This document shows, piece after piece, positions 53,091-63,503 of a stretch of 64,000 bases of DNA. The translations under genes and the position numbers were made by a program. A model generated the notes under the pieces. That model was not told the DNA's origin, did no database searches, and saw nothing but the letters and a program-made list of their open reading frames with translations. The DNA is taken from NCBI GenBank assembly GCA_038206385.1, contig JBBRAW010000002.1:1-64000 (forward strand). The letters run 5' to 3'. Origin of the DNA: JANXSD01 sp038206385. GTDB lineage: Bacteria > Bacteroidota > Bacteroidia > AKYH767-A > OLB10. How positions within the stretch are numbered: position 1 is the stretch's first letter; every line of letters begins with the position of its first letter.

Positions 53091-55316
53091 TAAAATCCCA
53101 ATAGCATTGTCATACGCATCTTTAAATTCACCAACAGTTCCGTAATTTGTTTCATCAATTATGATTTGATCACTAGCTACTTCACCAAGATTTATAAAAT
53201 CAATTTCGCTATCAGCAACAAGTTCAACGAATGCATCTAATTTGTCAGCATTAACACTTACTAAAATTCTGCTTTGAGATTCTCCAAAAAGAAATGCATC
53301 CTTACGAAGATCCTCATCCGTTTCAATTTTAAATCCTAATCCATTTGGAAGAGCAGATTCTAAAAGTGTAATGAATAATCCCCCATCTGAAACATCATGA
53401 GCACTTTCAATTAGCCCTTTTGCAATTAAATTCTTCACTAATTGTTGAACATGTAGTTCTTCTTTTAAATCAAGAAAAGGCGCTGGAGAATTTTTTATCT
53501 TGCAATAAGAATATAAATATTCAGAAGAGTTGATATCGTTTCTCGCTGTTCCCAATAAAAATAAAGTATCGCATTCTTGTTTGAAATCAAGCGTCATTAT
53601 TTTTTTCTTATCAGCAACAATTCCTAGCATTCCTATTGTGGGAGTAGGAAATACTGGAACTTCACCTTGTTCATTTTTTGATTGATTGTAAAAACTAACG
53701 TTACCACCTGTAACTGGTGTTTCAAAAGCTAAACATGCGCTACTCATTCCTTTTATTGAATGAACAAATTGCCAATACACTTCAGGATTATAAGGATTTC
53801 CAAAATTCAAACAATTTGTAACTGCCGAAGGAGTTCCACCCGCACAAATAATATTTCTTGCCGCTTCAGCAACAGCAATTGCGCAACCTGTTTCAGGATC
53901 TGCATAAACATATCTTGGATTGCAATCTGTAGTTAATGCTAAAGCTTTTTTTGTTCCACGAACTTCAACTACCGCAGCATCCGAAGGACGATTTGTTGTT
54001 AAATTAATTGTTCCTACCATCGAATCATATTGGTTTGTCACCCAACGTTTAGAAGCAATATTCGGATGACTCGCCAAATGCATCATCACCGCTTTTAAGT
54101 CTTGTGGTTCTTGGACAGTATCAATTTTAAAGGCTTTATTTTTTGCGATGTAAGTAGGCTCTTTATATTCACGTTGATAAATTGGAGCACCACCACCAAG
54201 AACTAAATCATCAGAAGGGATATCAGCTAATAATTCTTCATGCATATAAAAATGCAATCGATCACCTTTTGTTACTTCACCAATTTCTGTACAATTTAAA
54301 TCCCATTTTTCGAATACTTTTCTCACCAAATCTTCTTCACCTTTCTTTACCACAACAAGCATTCGTTCTTGTGATTCACTCAACAAAATTTCCCAACCTT
54401 TCATATTCGACTGACGCGTTGGAACCTTATCTAAGTAAATACGCATTCCATGTTTACCTTTCGCCGACATTTCACTTGTTGAACAAATAATTCCTGCCGC
54501 ACCCATGTCTTGCATCCCGATAACGGCTCCAGTTTTTATAACTTCAAGAGTTGCTTCTAGTAATAATTTTTCCATAAAAGGATCACCAACTTGAACTGAT
54601 GGTAAATCTTCGTGTGAGTCTTCGTGCAAATCACCAGAGGCAAATGTAGCTCCATGAATTCCATCTTTACCAGTTGATGAACCAACAATAAAAACAGTAT
54701 TTCCTTCACCATATGATGTTGCAGAAACTGTTTCTCCAACTTTTACAATGCCAACCGACATTGCATTCACCAAAATATTTACGTTATAACAATCATCAAA
54801 AAATACTTCACCACCAACTGTTGGAATTCCAAATGCATTACCATAATCACCAATTCCTTTTACAACTCCACGCATCAACCATTTTGTTTTTTCTAAAGAG
54901 GGATTACCAAAGCGTAAAGAATTTAATTGTGCAATCGGTCGTGCACCCATTGTAAAAATATCACGGTTAATTCCACCAACACCAGTAGCTGCACCTTGGT
55001 ACGGCTCAATAGCAGAAGGATGATTATGCGACTCAATTTTAAATGCACAAGCTAATCCATCGCCAATAGCCACTAAGCCCGCATTTTCTTCGCCAGCTTT
55101 CGCTAACATGTGAGGGCCGTCTTTCGGAAGTGTCTTCAACCACGTAATCGAATTTTTATACGAACAATGCTCCGACCACATCACCGAAAAAATACTTAAT
55201 TCAGTAAAGTTTGGAGTCCGGCCAAGTATGGTTTTAATTTTTTCAAATTCTTCTGGCAATAATCCGAGTTTACTTGCTGTTTCAATCGTGATTTGCTCTT
55301 CCGTAGCAGTTGACAT
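53082..55316 (-). CDS. purL: Phosphoribosylformylglycinamidine synthase subunit PurL
   Basis: 744 residues, the small Bacillus-type PurL, not the ~1300-residue fused enzyme. The N-terminus has MWSEHCSYKNS (conserved His-Cys), then IESHNHPSAIEPYQGAATGVGGI and the ATP site VVGG-like GGNVSFYNQS. It uses ATP and glutamine-derived ammonia to make FGAM in purine synthesis, and normally needs PurS and PurQ. Neither is in the window. The 3' end coincides with a dispersed repeat. Confidence 0.96.
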   Translation of the reverse strand: MSTATEEQITIETASKLGLLPEEFEKIKTILGRTPNFTELSIFSVMWSEHCSYKNSITWLKTLPKDGPHMLAKAGEENAGLVAIGDGLACAFKIESHNHPSAIEPYQGAATGVGGINRDIFTMGARPIAQLNSLRFGNPSLEKTKWLMRGVVKGIGDYGNAFGIPTVGGEVFFDDCYNVNILVNAMSVGIVKVGETVSATSYGEGNTVFIVGSSTGKDGIHGATFASGDLHEDSHEDLPSVQVGDPFMEKLLLEATLEVIKTGAVIGMQDMGAAGIICSTSEMSAKGKHGMRIYLDKVPTRQSNMKGWEILLSESQERMLVVVKKGEEDLVRKVFEKWDLNCTEIGEVTKGDRLHFYMHEELLADIPSDDLVLGGGAPIYQREYKEPTYIAKNKAFKIDTVQEPQDLKAVMMHLASHPNIASKRWVTNQYDSMVGTINLTTNRPSDAAVVEVRGTKKALALTTDCNPRYVYADPETGCAIAVAEAARNIICAGGTPSAVTNCLNFGNPYNPEVYWQFVHSIKGMSSACLAFETPVTGGNVSFYNQSKNEQGEVPVFPTPTIGMLGIVADKKKIMTLDFKQECDTLFLLGTARNDINSSEYLYSYCKIKNSPAPFLDLKEELHVQQLVKNLIAKGLIESAHDVSDGGLFITLLESALPNGLGFKIETDEDLRKDAFLFGESQSRILVSVNADKLDAFVELVADSEIDFINLGEVASDQIIIDETNYGTVGEFKDAYDNAIGILMN

Positions 55317-55382
55317 GGAAATGTTTTTTTGAGTAGTTAAAGATTGCAGCGAAGTTAAAGATTCTTAACTCACGTCTTTTTA

Positions 55383-55390
55383 TACCTTTG
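55383..55390 (+). promoter_or_regulatory. -7 element directly before a membrane-protein gene
   Basis: TACCTTTG ends 5 nt before the ATG at 55396. If used, the transcript would be leaderless or nearly so. No TTG is present at standard spacing. Confidence 0.4.
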
Positions 55391-55395
55391 GCAAA

Positions 55396-56715
55396 ATGTT
55401 GGAAATTTTATTGTCATTTATTTATATCCTTATTTTCCTGATAATCATAGGGAAAATGTCTTTTTTTAAGATGGAAAAGGTGAGTGCTAAAACTTTTCAG
55501 CTACTTTTTTTGATAAAGATAGGAGCGGCTGTGCTCCTTTATATGATTTATACGCGCTTTTATCCAGATCGCGAACATGCAGATATCTTCAAATATTATG
55601 ATGATTCTGCAATTATTTACAATGCAGCTTTTAGCCATCCATTAGATTTTATTAGGATGTTTACTGGACTTACTGCGAATTCAAGTGACTTATGGCATTA
55701 CTATGATGCGATGCACAATTGGTTTAATAGCGAAATGATTTTTAATGATAGTCGTACGATGATTCGATTGAATACGCTGTTACGCTTTTTCTCTTTCGGA
55801 ACGTATTTTCCCCATGCAATAATTATGAGTTTTCTAGCAATGATGGGTCTGACGGGAATATTTAAAGTCTTTATTGCTGTTTTACCTAGGAGAGAATTCT
55901 TTATGTCAATATTAGTTTATCTCTTACCTTCAACTTTATTATGGAGCTCAGGAATGATTAAAGAAGCATTCTTAATTTTTTCTATTGGAATGCTAATTTA
56001 TTGTATTCACATTTATTTGGCAGATAGAAAATTGAATGCAATAAGAATTGCAGGAACATTCTTTTTTGGATTTTCTTTGTTGTGCATAAAATCCTATGTT
56101 TTATTTGCAATAATACCAGGAATTGTAACTTGGATTATTTGCGAAAAATGGCGTGTAAAAAAGGTAGCTACAGCTTTAATAGTTCATGGAAGTTATTTAT
56201 TGATATTATTTAATGTGGCATTTATTTTTACACATCATTCTGTGCCAGTATTGTTAAGTACAAAGCAAAATGAATTTTATCTTGTTGCAATAAAAGAGCA
56301 AGCAAAGAGTATGATTCATTTAAATCAAATGGATGGAACAATTAGCTCTTTAATAAAGAATATTCCTGGTGCATTTGCTATTACTTTATTTCGACCATAT
56401 ATAGGGGAGTCAAAAAATCCATTGATACTTATTGCTGCATTTGAGAATGCATTCATTTTATTATTTCTAATTATTTGTATTTTGGGATTGCGAAAAAATT
56501 GGAATTATAAGATGCCTTCTGTATTTTATTTATGTCTATATTTCAGTATTATTATCTTTGTTTTGATTGGATTGGTAACACCGATTTTAGGCGCAATTGT
56601 TAGGTATAAAGTTCCCGCATTAACCTTTCTGTTATTTGCATTTTTCTGTCTAACGAAAAGTAAATGGGTGAATTATTGTCCTGAAAAACTTAACGGAATT
56701 TTATTTTTTCAATAG
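55396..56715 (+). CDS. Multi-pass membrane protein, paralogue A, function unknown
   Basis: 439 residues with about ten or eleven hydrophobic helices. A conserved periplasmic-type loop near residues 55-100 (FYPDREHADIFKYYDDS... HPLDFIRMF) precedes LPSTLLWSSGMIKEAFLIF. The next gene encodes a paralogue with matching landmarks. General shape recalls membrane glycosyltransferases or polysaccharide polymerases, but no diagnostic motif is recognised. The two are 2 nt apart and surely co-transcribed. Confidence 0.75.
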   Translation: MLEILLSFIYILIFLIIIGKMSFFKMEKVSAKTFQLLFLIKIGAAVLLYMIYTRFYPDREHADIFKYYDDSAIIYNAAFSHPLDFIRMFTGLTANSSDLWHYYDAMHNWFNSEMIFNDSRTMIRLNTLLRFFSFGTYFPHAIIMSFLAMMGLTGIFKVFIAVLPRREFFMSILVYLLPSTLLWSSGMIKEAFLIFSIGMLIYCIHIYLADRKLNAIRIAGTFFFGFSLLCIKSYVLFAIIPGIVTWIICEKWRVKKVATALIVHGSYLLILFNVAFIFTHHSVPVLLSTKQNEFYLVAIKEQAKSMIHLNQMDGTISSLIKNIPGAFAITLFRPYIGESKNPLILIAAFENAFILLFLIICILGLRKNWNYKMPSVFYLCLYFSIIIFVLIGLVTPILGAIVRYKVPALTFLLFAFFCLTKSKWVNYCPEKLNGILFFQ

Positions 56716-56717
56716 AT

Positions 56718-57998
56718 ATGATTGCATCAATTTACATAATTGTTATTTGCTTGATGATTTATAGATTCAGAAAATTACATCTAAATGCAATTTCAGAATT
56801 CATTCCAATATCTTATTTCATTATAAAATGCGTTTGCGGAATAGGTGTATGGATTTTGTATCGTGATTATTTTAAAAATGGCGATATGCTTGGATACATG
56901 AAAGAGACAGAAATCATGTATCAGCTATTTAAACAATCTCCCACTGATTTTTTACAATCGACATTAGGCCTAGGGCAATTAGATTTACTAAAAAATATTG
57001 AGCATTGGAATGCAGAAACTTATAACCCAATCTTTAACGATAATAAGAGTTTTTTAATCTTCAATTTGGTGATTCGATTCCTGTCATTTGGCAATGTTTA
57101 TGCTCAAATCGTTTGGATAAACTTTGCATCCTATATCGGTTTGTTAAGCTTATATAAATGTTTTAATGAAAATTCATTTACGACTGAAACGAAGCAAAAA
57201 AAACCCACTGATTTTGATTATTTAAGGTTTATTCCATTCGTTTTACCTAGCGTTTTAATTTTTGGTTCAGCTTTACTTAAAGAATCACTCTTGCTTTTTG
57301 CGTTTGGACTATTTGTTCGAAGAACGCAACTTGCTTTTAGTTTTTCGAACAACAAAAATTATTTGTACTTCCTCATTTCCTTAATTTTTTTATTATTTAT
57401 AAAACCTTATTTGTTACTCATTCTTCTTTCTGGAATTTTTGCTTTGTTTTTTCACAAGAAAATGCCATCAGTAAATGTTAAGTTAATTTTCATTTCGATT
57501 TACTGTGGAGGATTGCTCGAATTACTTTTAGCAGGAAAATTCTTTCCGCAATTTGACCTTCCAACATATCTTTTCGGACAACGATTAAATTTAATGAGGA
57601 ACGCAATTATGAGTGCTTCCAATAATTTAATTAATCCTATCTCCTTCGCACCTGAAACATTTTCATTTCTGCGTCATGTACCGCAAGCAATAATTTCAGC
57701 ATTTACACGCCCGTTTCCCAATGAAATTGAACAATGGTGGATGACCCCAATAAGTTTTGATTCAATAATTGTAGCAACTCTTATAATATACTTAATTTTC
57801 AAAAGAAAAACACTCCGAATTCTTCATTCACCATTTGCGTTACTAATGTTTTTTTCGTCTTTGGTATTATTGATGTTGATCGGTTTTACAATTCCTGTTA
57901 TTGGAAATCTTGTACGATTTAAAATGCCAGCCATGTTGATGTTAGCCTTATCTATGACTAGTTTCAAATTGAATAAATCTAACTTGTTCCAAACGTAA
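56718..57998 (+). CDS. Multi-pass membrane protein, paralogue B, function unknown
   Basis: 426 residues with about ten or eleven hydrophobic helices. It repeats the features of paralogue A: YFKNGDMLGYMKETE and SPTDFLQSTLG early, FNLVIRFLSFGNVYAQ, then FVLPSVLIFGSALLKESLLLF. The shared S-x-x-x-K-E and D-[IM]-x-x-Y patterns suggest functional residues. C-terminal PVIGNLVRFKMPAMLML parallels PILGAIVRYKVPALTFL of paralogue A. Function unknown, possibly as a heterodimer with A. Confidence 0.75.
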   Translation: MIASIYIIVICLMIYRFRKLHLNAISEFIPISYFIIKCVCGIGVWILYRDYFKNGDMLGYMKETEIMYQLFKQSPTDFLQSTLGLGQLDLLKNIEHWNAETYNPIFNDNKSFLIFNLVIRFLSFGNVYAQIVWINFASYIGLLSLYKCFNENSFTTETKQKKPTDFDYLRFIPFVLPSVLIFGSALLKESLLLFAFGLFVRRTQLAFSFSNNKNYLYFLISLIFLLFIKPYLLLILLSGIFALFFHKKMPSVNVKLIFISIYCGGLLELLLAGKFFPQFDLPTYLFGQRLNLMRNAIMSASNNLINPISFAPETFSFLRHVPQAIISAFTRPFPNEIEQWWMTPISFDSIIVATLIIYLIFKRKTLRILHSPFALLMFFSSLVLLMLIGFTIPVIGNLVRFKMPAMLMLALSMTSFKLNKSNLFQT

Positions 57999-58084
57999 TT
58001 TAATTACTTTTTAAATGGAAGCCACTTTAAATAAAAATTGAGAGATTTGCCACGTATTATTTCTTTCACTACATTAGCCTTCCT

Positions 58085-59794
58085 ATGAATCTATTCCGTA
58101 AGAAAAGCGTTCACCAGATCTTAAAGCAAATTGCAGATGGAAATAACGGTGAACATGGTGCTTTAAAAAAACATTTGGGTGTTCGTGATTTAACAGCATT
58201 TGGTATTGCTGCAATTATTGGCGCTGGTATTTTTAGTACTATCGGTCAGGCGAGTGCTGATGGTGGACCAGGAGTGGTTTTCCTTTTTCTGTTCACAGCT
58301 ATTGCCTGCGGATTTGCAGCTTTTTGTTATGCCGAATTTTCAAGCTTAGTACCCGTTTCGGGTTCTGCATATACCTACTCTTATGTGGCCTTCGGTGAAC
58401 TCTTCGCATGGATTATCGGTTGGGCTTTAATAATGGAATACGCAATCGGAAATATCGTTGTTGCGATTTCATGGTCTGGTTATTTCTCAACGCTTCTCAC
58501 TCATATTCGAATACCAGCATTAGGATTTCCAAATGGAATCGATCTTCCTGCATGGTCAGGTATAGATTATTTTTCTGCTAAGAGAGCTTTCTTCGCTTCT
58601 CAACAAATTGGTGCTGATCCGAAAATTCTAATTAGTGAAGCTTATCAAGCATGGATAACAGCCCCAATGATCGCAGGAATAAAAATGATAATGGACATTC
58701 CTGCATTAGTTATCAATGTACTGATCACTTGGCTTGTTTATCGCGGAATTAAAGAAACACGAAATGCAAGTAATATCATGGTTGCAATAAAAATGGTGGT
58801 GGTAGTTTTGGTAATTATCCTTGGTTTCTTTTATGTGAATCCTGTTAACTGGGCTCCATTTATGCCCGAAGGAATTGGAGGGGTACTCGCTGGTGTTTCC
58901 GCAGTGTTCTTTGCTTATATTGGTTTTGATGCCATCTCAACTACTGCCGAAGAATGCCACAATCCTCAACGCGATTTGCCTCGAGGAATGATGTATTCCA
59001 TTATCATCTGCACAGTATTATATATTTTAATTGCACTTGTTCTAACAGGGATGGTGAACTATAAAGAATTACGAGTTGATGATCCTCTTGCGTTTGTATT
59101 TTCTCGAATTGGCTTAACATGGATTAGCGGCGTAATTTCCGTAAGCGCAGTTGTTGCAATGGCAAGTGTTTTACTAGTATTCCAACTAGGTCAACCACGA
59201 ATTTGGATGAGCATGAGTCGTGATGGATTATTGCCTAAAGCATTTTCTCGCGTACATCCAAAATTCGGAACACCAAGTTTTGCAACAATTGTTACTGGAT
59301 TATTAGTAGGAATTCCTATTTTCTTTATTGATATGGATACGGTTGTCGATCTTTGCTCTATCGGAACTTTATTTGCATTTATTTTAGTTTGTGGTGGTGT
59401 ACTAATGTTGCAAAATCAAACAGACCTTCCTCGTAAATTTAAAGTTCCTTACCTCAATGGTAAGTTCATTGTGCCAATAAGTTTTCTTTTCATTCTTGCG
59501 TATGTTGGATTTTATCAACAAACATGGGCCTATGAAAATGTAAATCCATTTACAAAACTGGATGCTATTCCAATGTTTATTTTCTTTATCGTTTATGGAG
59601 TTTTATCATGGTTTAGTATGAAACGAAATCTTTCTGTAATTCCAGTATTCGGAATATTAACTTGCTTATATCTCATGGCACAAATACGTGTTCATAATTG
59701 GATTGGATTTACAATCTGGCTCTTAGTAGGTTTAGTTATTTATTTTTCTTTTGGATACAAAAACAGTAAATTAAATCACTCATCAATAAAATAA
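58085..59794 (+). CDS. APC-superfamily amino acid permease (cationic-type)
   Basis: 569 residues with twelve or more membrane segments. The N-terminal LTAFGIAAIIGAGIFSTIGQ and PVSGSAYTYSYVAFGELFAWIIGW are APC hallmarks, and the segment FFAYIGFDAISTTAEE fits the CAT/YfnA-like group. A ~45-residue insertion near residues 150-200 (YFSAKRAFFASQQIG...) lies between membrane segments. It probably imports amino acids; the specificity is not determined. Confidence 0.9.
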   Translation: MNLFRKKSVHQILKQIADGNNGEHGALKKHLGVRDLTAFGIAAIIGAGIFSTIGQASADGGPGVVFLFLFTAIACGFAAFCYAEFSSLVPVSGSAYTYSYVAFGELFAWIIGWALIMEYAIGNIVVAISWSGYFSTLLTHIRIPALGFPNGIDLPAWSGIDYFSAKRAFFASQQIGADPKILISEAYQAWITAPMIAGIKMIMDIPALVINVLITWLVYRGIKETRNASNIMVAIKMVVVVLVIILGFFYVNPVNWAPFMPEGIGGVLAGVSAVFFAYIGFDAISTTAEECHNPQRDLPRGMMYSIIICTVLYILIALVLTGMVNYKELRVDDPLAFVFSRIGLTWISGVISVSAVVAMASVLLVFQLGQPRIWMSMSRDGLLPKAFSRVHPKFGTPSFATIVTGLLVGIPIFFIDMDTVVDLCSIGTLFAFILVCGGVLMLQNQTDLPRKFKVPYLNGKFIVPISFLFILAYVGFYQQTWAYENVNPFTKLDAIPMFIFFIVYGVLSWFSMKRNLSVIPVFGILTCLYLMAQIRVHNWIGFTIWLLVGLVIYFSFGYKNSKLNHSSIK

Positions 59795-59805
59795 TATTTG
59801 TAAAA

Positions 59806-60567
59806 ATGCCAATTGCTTTAATTACAGGTGCCAGTTCAGGATTCGGAAGAGCTATCGCACTTAAATTCGCTGAACATGGTTATGATCTAATCATTACTGG
59901 AAGACGAAAAGAACGTCTTAATGAATTAGAAGAAATTATTCGTAGCACCTATGAAACGCGTGTATATTCTATCGTATTTGACGTAAGGGATTCCGATGCA
60001 GTCGCAACAGAATTAAATGCTATTCCTCATGATTGGAAATTAATTGATGTATTAGTAAATAATGCAGGATTAGCCCAAGGATTTTCTACTATTCAAGAAG
60101 GAAATATAGAAGATTGGGATGTAATGATTGATACCAATATAAAAGGTTTATTATACGTTAGTAGAATTGTATTACCATGGCTGATACAACAAGGAAAAGG
60201 TCATGTGATTAATATGAGTTCTATTGCTGGTAAGGAAGCATACTCAAAAGGAAATGTTTATTGCGCAACGAAACATGCTGTTGATGCAATTTCGAAATCA
60301 ATGCGGATTGATATGTTGCCACACGGTATTCGCGTTACAGCAATTAATCCAGGCGCTGCAGAAACAGAATTTTCTTTAGTAAGATACAAAGGCGACGCAG
60401 AACGCGCAGCACAAACCTATAAAGGATTCAAACCATTAGTCGCCGAAGATATTGCAGAAGTAGTTTATTTTGCTGCAAGCCGACCACCACACGTTGTGTT
60501 AAATGACATTACTATCACACCGATCGCACAAGCTTCTCCAGCATATTTTCACAAAGAAATTATTTAA
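59806..60567 (+). CDS. YdfG-like short-chain dehydrogenase
   Basis: 253 residues, classical SDR. The cofactor motif GASSGFG is at 8-14 and the catalytic Tyr152 and Lys156 in YCATK, with Ser in NMSSIAGKEAY. Sequence and length fit NADP-dependent 3-hydroxy-acid (L-allo-threonine) dehydrogenases of the YdfG type. It follows the permease by 11 bp. Both could act on amino acids, but that link is inference. Confidence 0.88.
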   Translation: MPIALITGASSGFGRAIALKFAEHGYDLIITGRRKERLNELEEIIRSTYETRVYSIVFDVRDSDAVATELNAIPHDWKLIDVLVNNAGLAQGFSTIQEGNIEDWDVMIDTNIKGLLYVSRIVLPWLIQQGKGHVINMSSIAGKEAYSKGNVYCATKHAVDAISKSMRIDMLPHGIRVTAINPGAAETEFSLVRYKGDAERAAQTYKGFKPLVAEDIAEVVYFAASRPPHVVLNDITITPIAQASPAYFHKEII

Positions 60568-60585
60568 GTTTTTCAAATTAATTTT

Positions 60586-62241
60586 ATGAAAAATTATTTA
60601 CATTTTATAAGAGAAGTGAGATTCATCCTTGGTTCTCTATGTATCTTTTGTTTTGGATTCTATTCATGCAAATCAACAGTTGATGCTGATACAGTTTATT
60701 TCAATGGAAAAGTGTATACTGTTGATAGTGTTTTCTCTGTTACACAAGCATTCGCTGTAAAAGATGGAAAAATAATCGCAACTGGAACCAATGAAGAAAT
60801 TCTAAAATTATATTACAAGTCTAAAATTGATCTAAAGCAAAAATTTGTTTACCCAGGATTTATAGATGCACATTGTCATTTTTATGGATATGCAATTGAT
60901 CTACAAAAAACATGGCTTATTGGAACAAAATCTTTCAATGAAATTATTGATACACTTTCAAAATATAAAGAGCGTCGTTTTATGGGATGGATCTTTGCAA
61001 GAGGATGGGATCAAAATGATTGGACTATAAAACAATATCCAACTAAAGATAAATTAGATAGTCTCTTTCCAAACGTCCCTGTCTTTTTGATGCGTATTGA
61101 TGGTCATGCAGCGATATGTAATCAAAAAGCACTCGACATTGCAGGAGTAACAATCACCACTAAAATTTCTGGCGGTGAAATTATTAAAGTACAAAACAAA
61201 TTAACAGGACTACTTATTGATAATGCTGTGGATCTTGTTAAGAATAAAATTCCTGAACCTACATTAGCAAATGAAACTGCTTCTTTGATGAATGCACAAA
61301 AAAATTGTTTTGCTGTAGGATTAACTACCGTTGATGATGCAGGCCTAGATTACAAGGTGATTCATAGAATTGATTCTCTGCAAAAAATAGGTCAGCTGAA
61401 GATGAGAATTTATGCAATGGTTTTGTATGATTCAATAAATTTTGAACATTATAAGAGTGTCGGAAAACTCAAAACAGATTTTTTAAATGTACGTTCATTT
61501 AAATTATATGCTGATGGTGCTTTAGGCTCTCGTGGCGCATGCTTGTTACAAACCTACACAGATATGCCTTCGCATTATGGTTTTTTATTGAAAGCAATTG
61601 ATTCAATTAAAATTGTCGCTTCCGATGCATATCAAATAGGGTTTCAATTAAACACACATTGTATTGGTGATTCTGCAAATCGATTGATGTTAAATATTTA
61701 TGCCGACCAATTAAAAGTCAAAAATAATTTGCGATGGCGAATTGAACATGCTCAAGTTGTTGATGCTTCTGATATGCATTTGTTTGGTGATTATTCTATC
61801 ATTCCTTCGGTACAACCTACTCATGCTACTAGCGATATGTATTGGGCAGAAGATCGACTCGGATCATCTCGTATAAAAAATGCGTATCAATACCAGTCAT
61901 TGTTAAAACAAAATGGAATGCTCGCTGATGGTAGTGATTATCCCGTTGAAGATATAAATCCTCTTTATGGATTTTATGCCGCTGTTTCTCGTAAAGATCA
62001 AAAACAATTTCCAACAAATGGTTTTCAAAAAGAGAATGCACTTAGTCGTGAACAAGCGCTAAGAGCTATGACAATATGGGCAGCATATAGTAATTTTGAA
62101 GAGTATGAAAAAGGAAGTATCGAGAAAGGAAAGTTCGCCGATTTTGTTGTTCTTGAAAAAGATTTAATGCAAGCTAACGAAAATAATTTGTATTCCATCA
62201 AAGTACTTCAAACGTATGTTGCAGGGGAAAGAGTGCATTGA
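60586..62241 (+). CDS. YtcJ-like amidohydrolase lipoprotein
   Basis: 551 residues, Amidohydro_3 type. An N-terminal hydrophobic leader ends in GFYSC, so it is a probable lipoprotein with Cys near 28. The metal-binding H96-x-H98 is in FIDAHCHF, with QLNTHCIGD, WRIEHAQV and MLADGSDYPV downstream. YtcJ relatives hydrolyse N-acyl or cyclic amides; the substrate here is unknown. It follows the SDR gene by 18 bp. Confidence 0.88.
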   Translation: MKNYLHFIREVRFILGSLCIFCFGFYSCKSTVDADTVYFNGKVYTVDSVFSVTQAFAVKDGKIIATGTNEEILKLYYKSKIDLKQKFVYPGFIDAHCHFYGYAIDLQKTWLIGTKSFNEIIDTLSKYKERRFMGWIFARGWDQNDWTIKQYPTKDKLDSLFPNVPVFLMRIDGHAAICNQKALDIAGVTITTKISGGEIIKVQNKLTGLLIDNAVDLVKNKIPEPTLANETASLMNAQKNCFAVGLTTVDDAGLDYKVIHRIDSLQKIGQLKMRIYAMVLYDSINFEHYKSVGKLKTDFLNVRSFKLYADGALGSRGACLLQTYTDMPSHYGFLLKAIDSIKIVASDAYQIGFQLNTHCIGDSANRLMLNIYADQLKVKNNLRWRIEHAQVVDASDMHLFGDYSIIPSVQPTHATSDMYWAEDRLGSSRIKNAYQYQSLLKQNGMLADGSDYPVEDINPLYGFYAAVSRKDQKQFPTNGFQKENALSREQALRAMTIWAAYSNFEEYEKGSIEKGKFADFVVLEKDLMQANENNLYSIKVLQTYVAGERVH

Positions 62242-62245
62242 AAAG

Positions 62246-63439
62246 TTATTTACTAGGCATCTCCTGAATCTTTTCTCGAAGCAATGAAGCTTGTTTTAAA
62301 TCTGCACCTACTTTAGTTCCTAACTCCAAAGCATGATTGATAGTTTTTAATGCCTCATCTTTCTTACCCAATTTATATAGGATGCTTGCATAAGTGCTAT
62401 TGTATTTGAAATTATCAACCATCGCAACACATTTTTTCGACCATCCTTCACATTGTTCAAGAATTGCGGTTCCTTGTCCTCTTTCATAAAGTGTAAACAC
62501 TACTTCATTCATCCTTCGATGATCAGTTTTACAATATGTCTCTACAAAAGATGGGGCTAATTTCTGATACTCTTCCCACTCTGATTTTAATTTGTACTTG
62601 CTTATTGTTGCGTATGCAATTATTTTCGGCGCTAAATCAAATTTAGAAACTTCAAGTTTTTGCAACATCGAATTATAAGTTAATGTATCAAGCTTTTGAA
62701 CTAGCGTCATTAAGGATCCATTGAAGTTCAAAAGAATTCTATTGTCAACACTATCAGCAGTATATTTAAGAGCAAAATCATTTCTCCTTTGCATGAATCT
62801 AGTCATGGCAGGCATATCAACTTCGCGTAAAAATTCATTAATGATTCTCCATGTGTTTACACTCGTAAAAGAAGAATCAGGAATGCGCATTAAATAATTA
62901 TTTATCGTTGGCTGATATTCTATCGCTCCACCCGATAATAATCGAAAATAAATCGGTGCTTCATCATCACTCAATTTGCCCGTTTTATATTTTACTTCAT
63001 ACGTTTGAAATCTTTTTAATGGGTCTAAAGCATCTTTCCCTACTTGTAAAAAAGAATACTTCTGCTTTTGACCAGCTACTCGATGTAATACTTCACCAGT
63101 AGAATCATAAAATACTAATTGTGGAAAGCTTGAAGCACGCAACCTTTTGTTTAAATCTTTTCCTTCTTTTTCTAAATCTAACTTTATAGAGATAAAATTT
63201 TTGTTGTAAAATTCTCCCACTTCTTTATCAGTATAAATGCTGTCTTTCATAAATTCACAAAAGTGACACCACGAAGCAAAACCATGAACAAATACCGGTA
63301 AATGTTCCACTTTTGATTGTGCTATTGCTTGATCAAATGTAAGCTCACGAAAATTAATCCCCTGATTTTTTTCAGATTGTGCTTGCGAAAATAAAAAACT
63401 AAATACGAATAATAACGATAGAAGAATTATTTTTTTCAT
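62246..63439 (-). CDS. Periplasmic thioredoxin-fold protein with helical C-terminal region
   Basis: 397 residues. A signal peptide spans 1-20. The thioredoxin fold has the C58-H-F-C61 active site in FASWCHFCEFMK, resembling DUF255/thioredoxin_7 domains that use a CxxC. Residues about 150-397 are helical, with TPR-like text near the end (ASILYKLGKKDEALKTINHALELG). It probably acts in envelope thiol redox or as a scaffold. The stop is 4 bp from the convergent amidohydrolase stop. Confidence 0.85.
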   Translation of the reverse strand: MKKIILLSLLFVFSFLFSQAQSEKNQGINFRELTFDQAIAQSKVEHLPVFVHGFASWCHFCEFMKDSIYTDKEVGEFYNKNFISIKLDLEKEGKDLNKRLRASSFPQLVFYDSTGEVLHRVAGQKQKYSFLQVGKDALDPLKRFQTYEVKYKTGKLSDDEAPIYFRLLSGGAIEYQPTINNYLMRIPDSSFTSVNTWRIINEFLREVDMPAMTRFMQRRNDFALKYTADSVDNRILLNFNGSLMTLVQKLDTLTYNSMLQKLEVSKFDLAPKIIAYATISKYKLKSEWEEYQKLAPSFVETYCKTDHRRMNEVVFTLYERGQGTAILEQCEGWSKKCVAMVDNFKYNSTYASILYKLGKKDEALKTINHALELGTKVGADLKQASLLREKIQEMPSK

Positions 63440-63503
63440 TGATTATATTGATTAATGGTAAAATTAAAAAATTGGTTTACAATTTCCATGAATTGGTAAT
63501 GAA

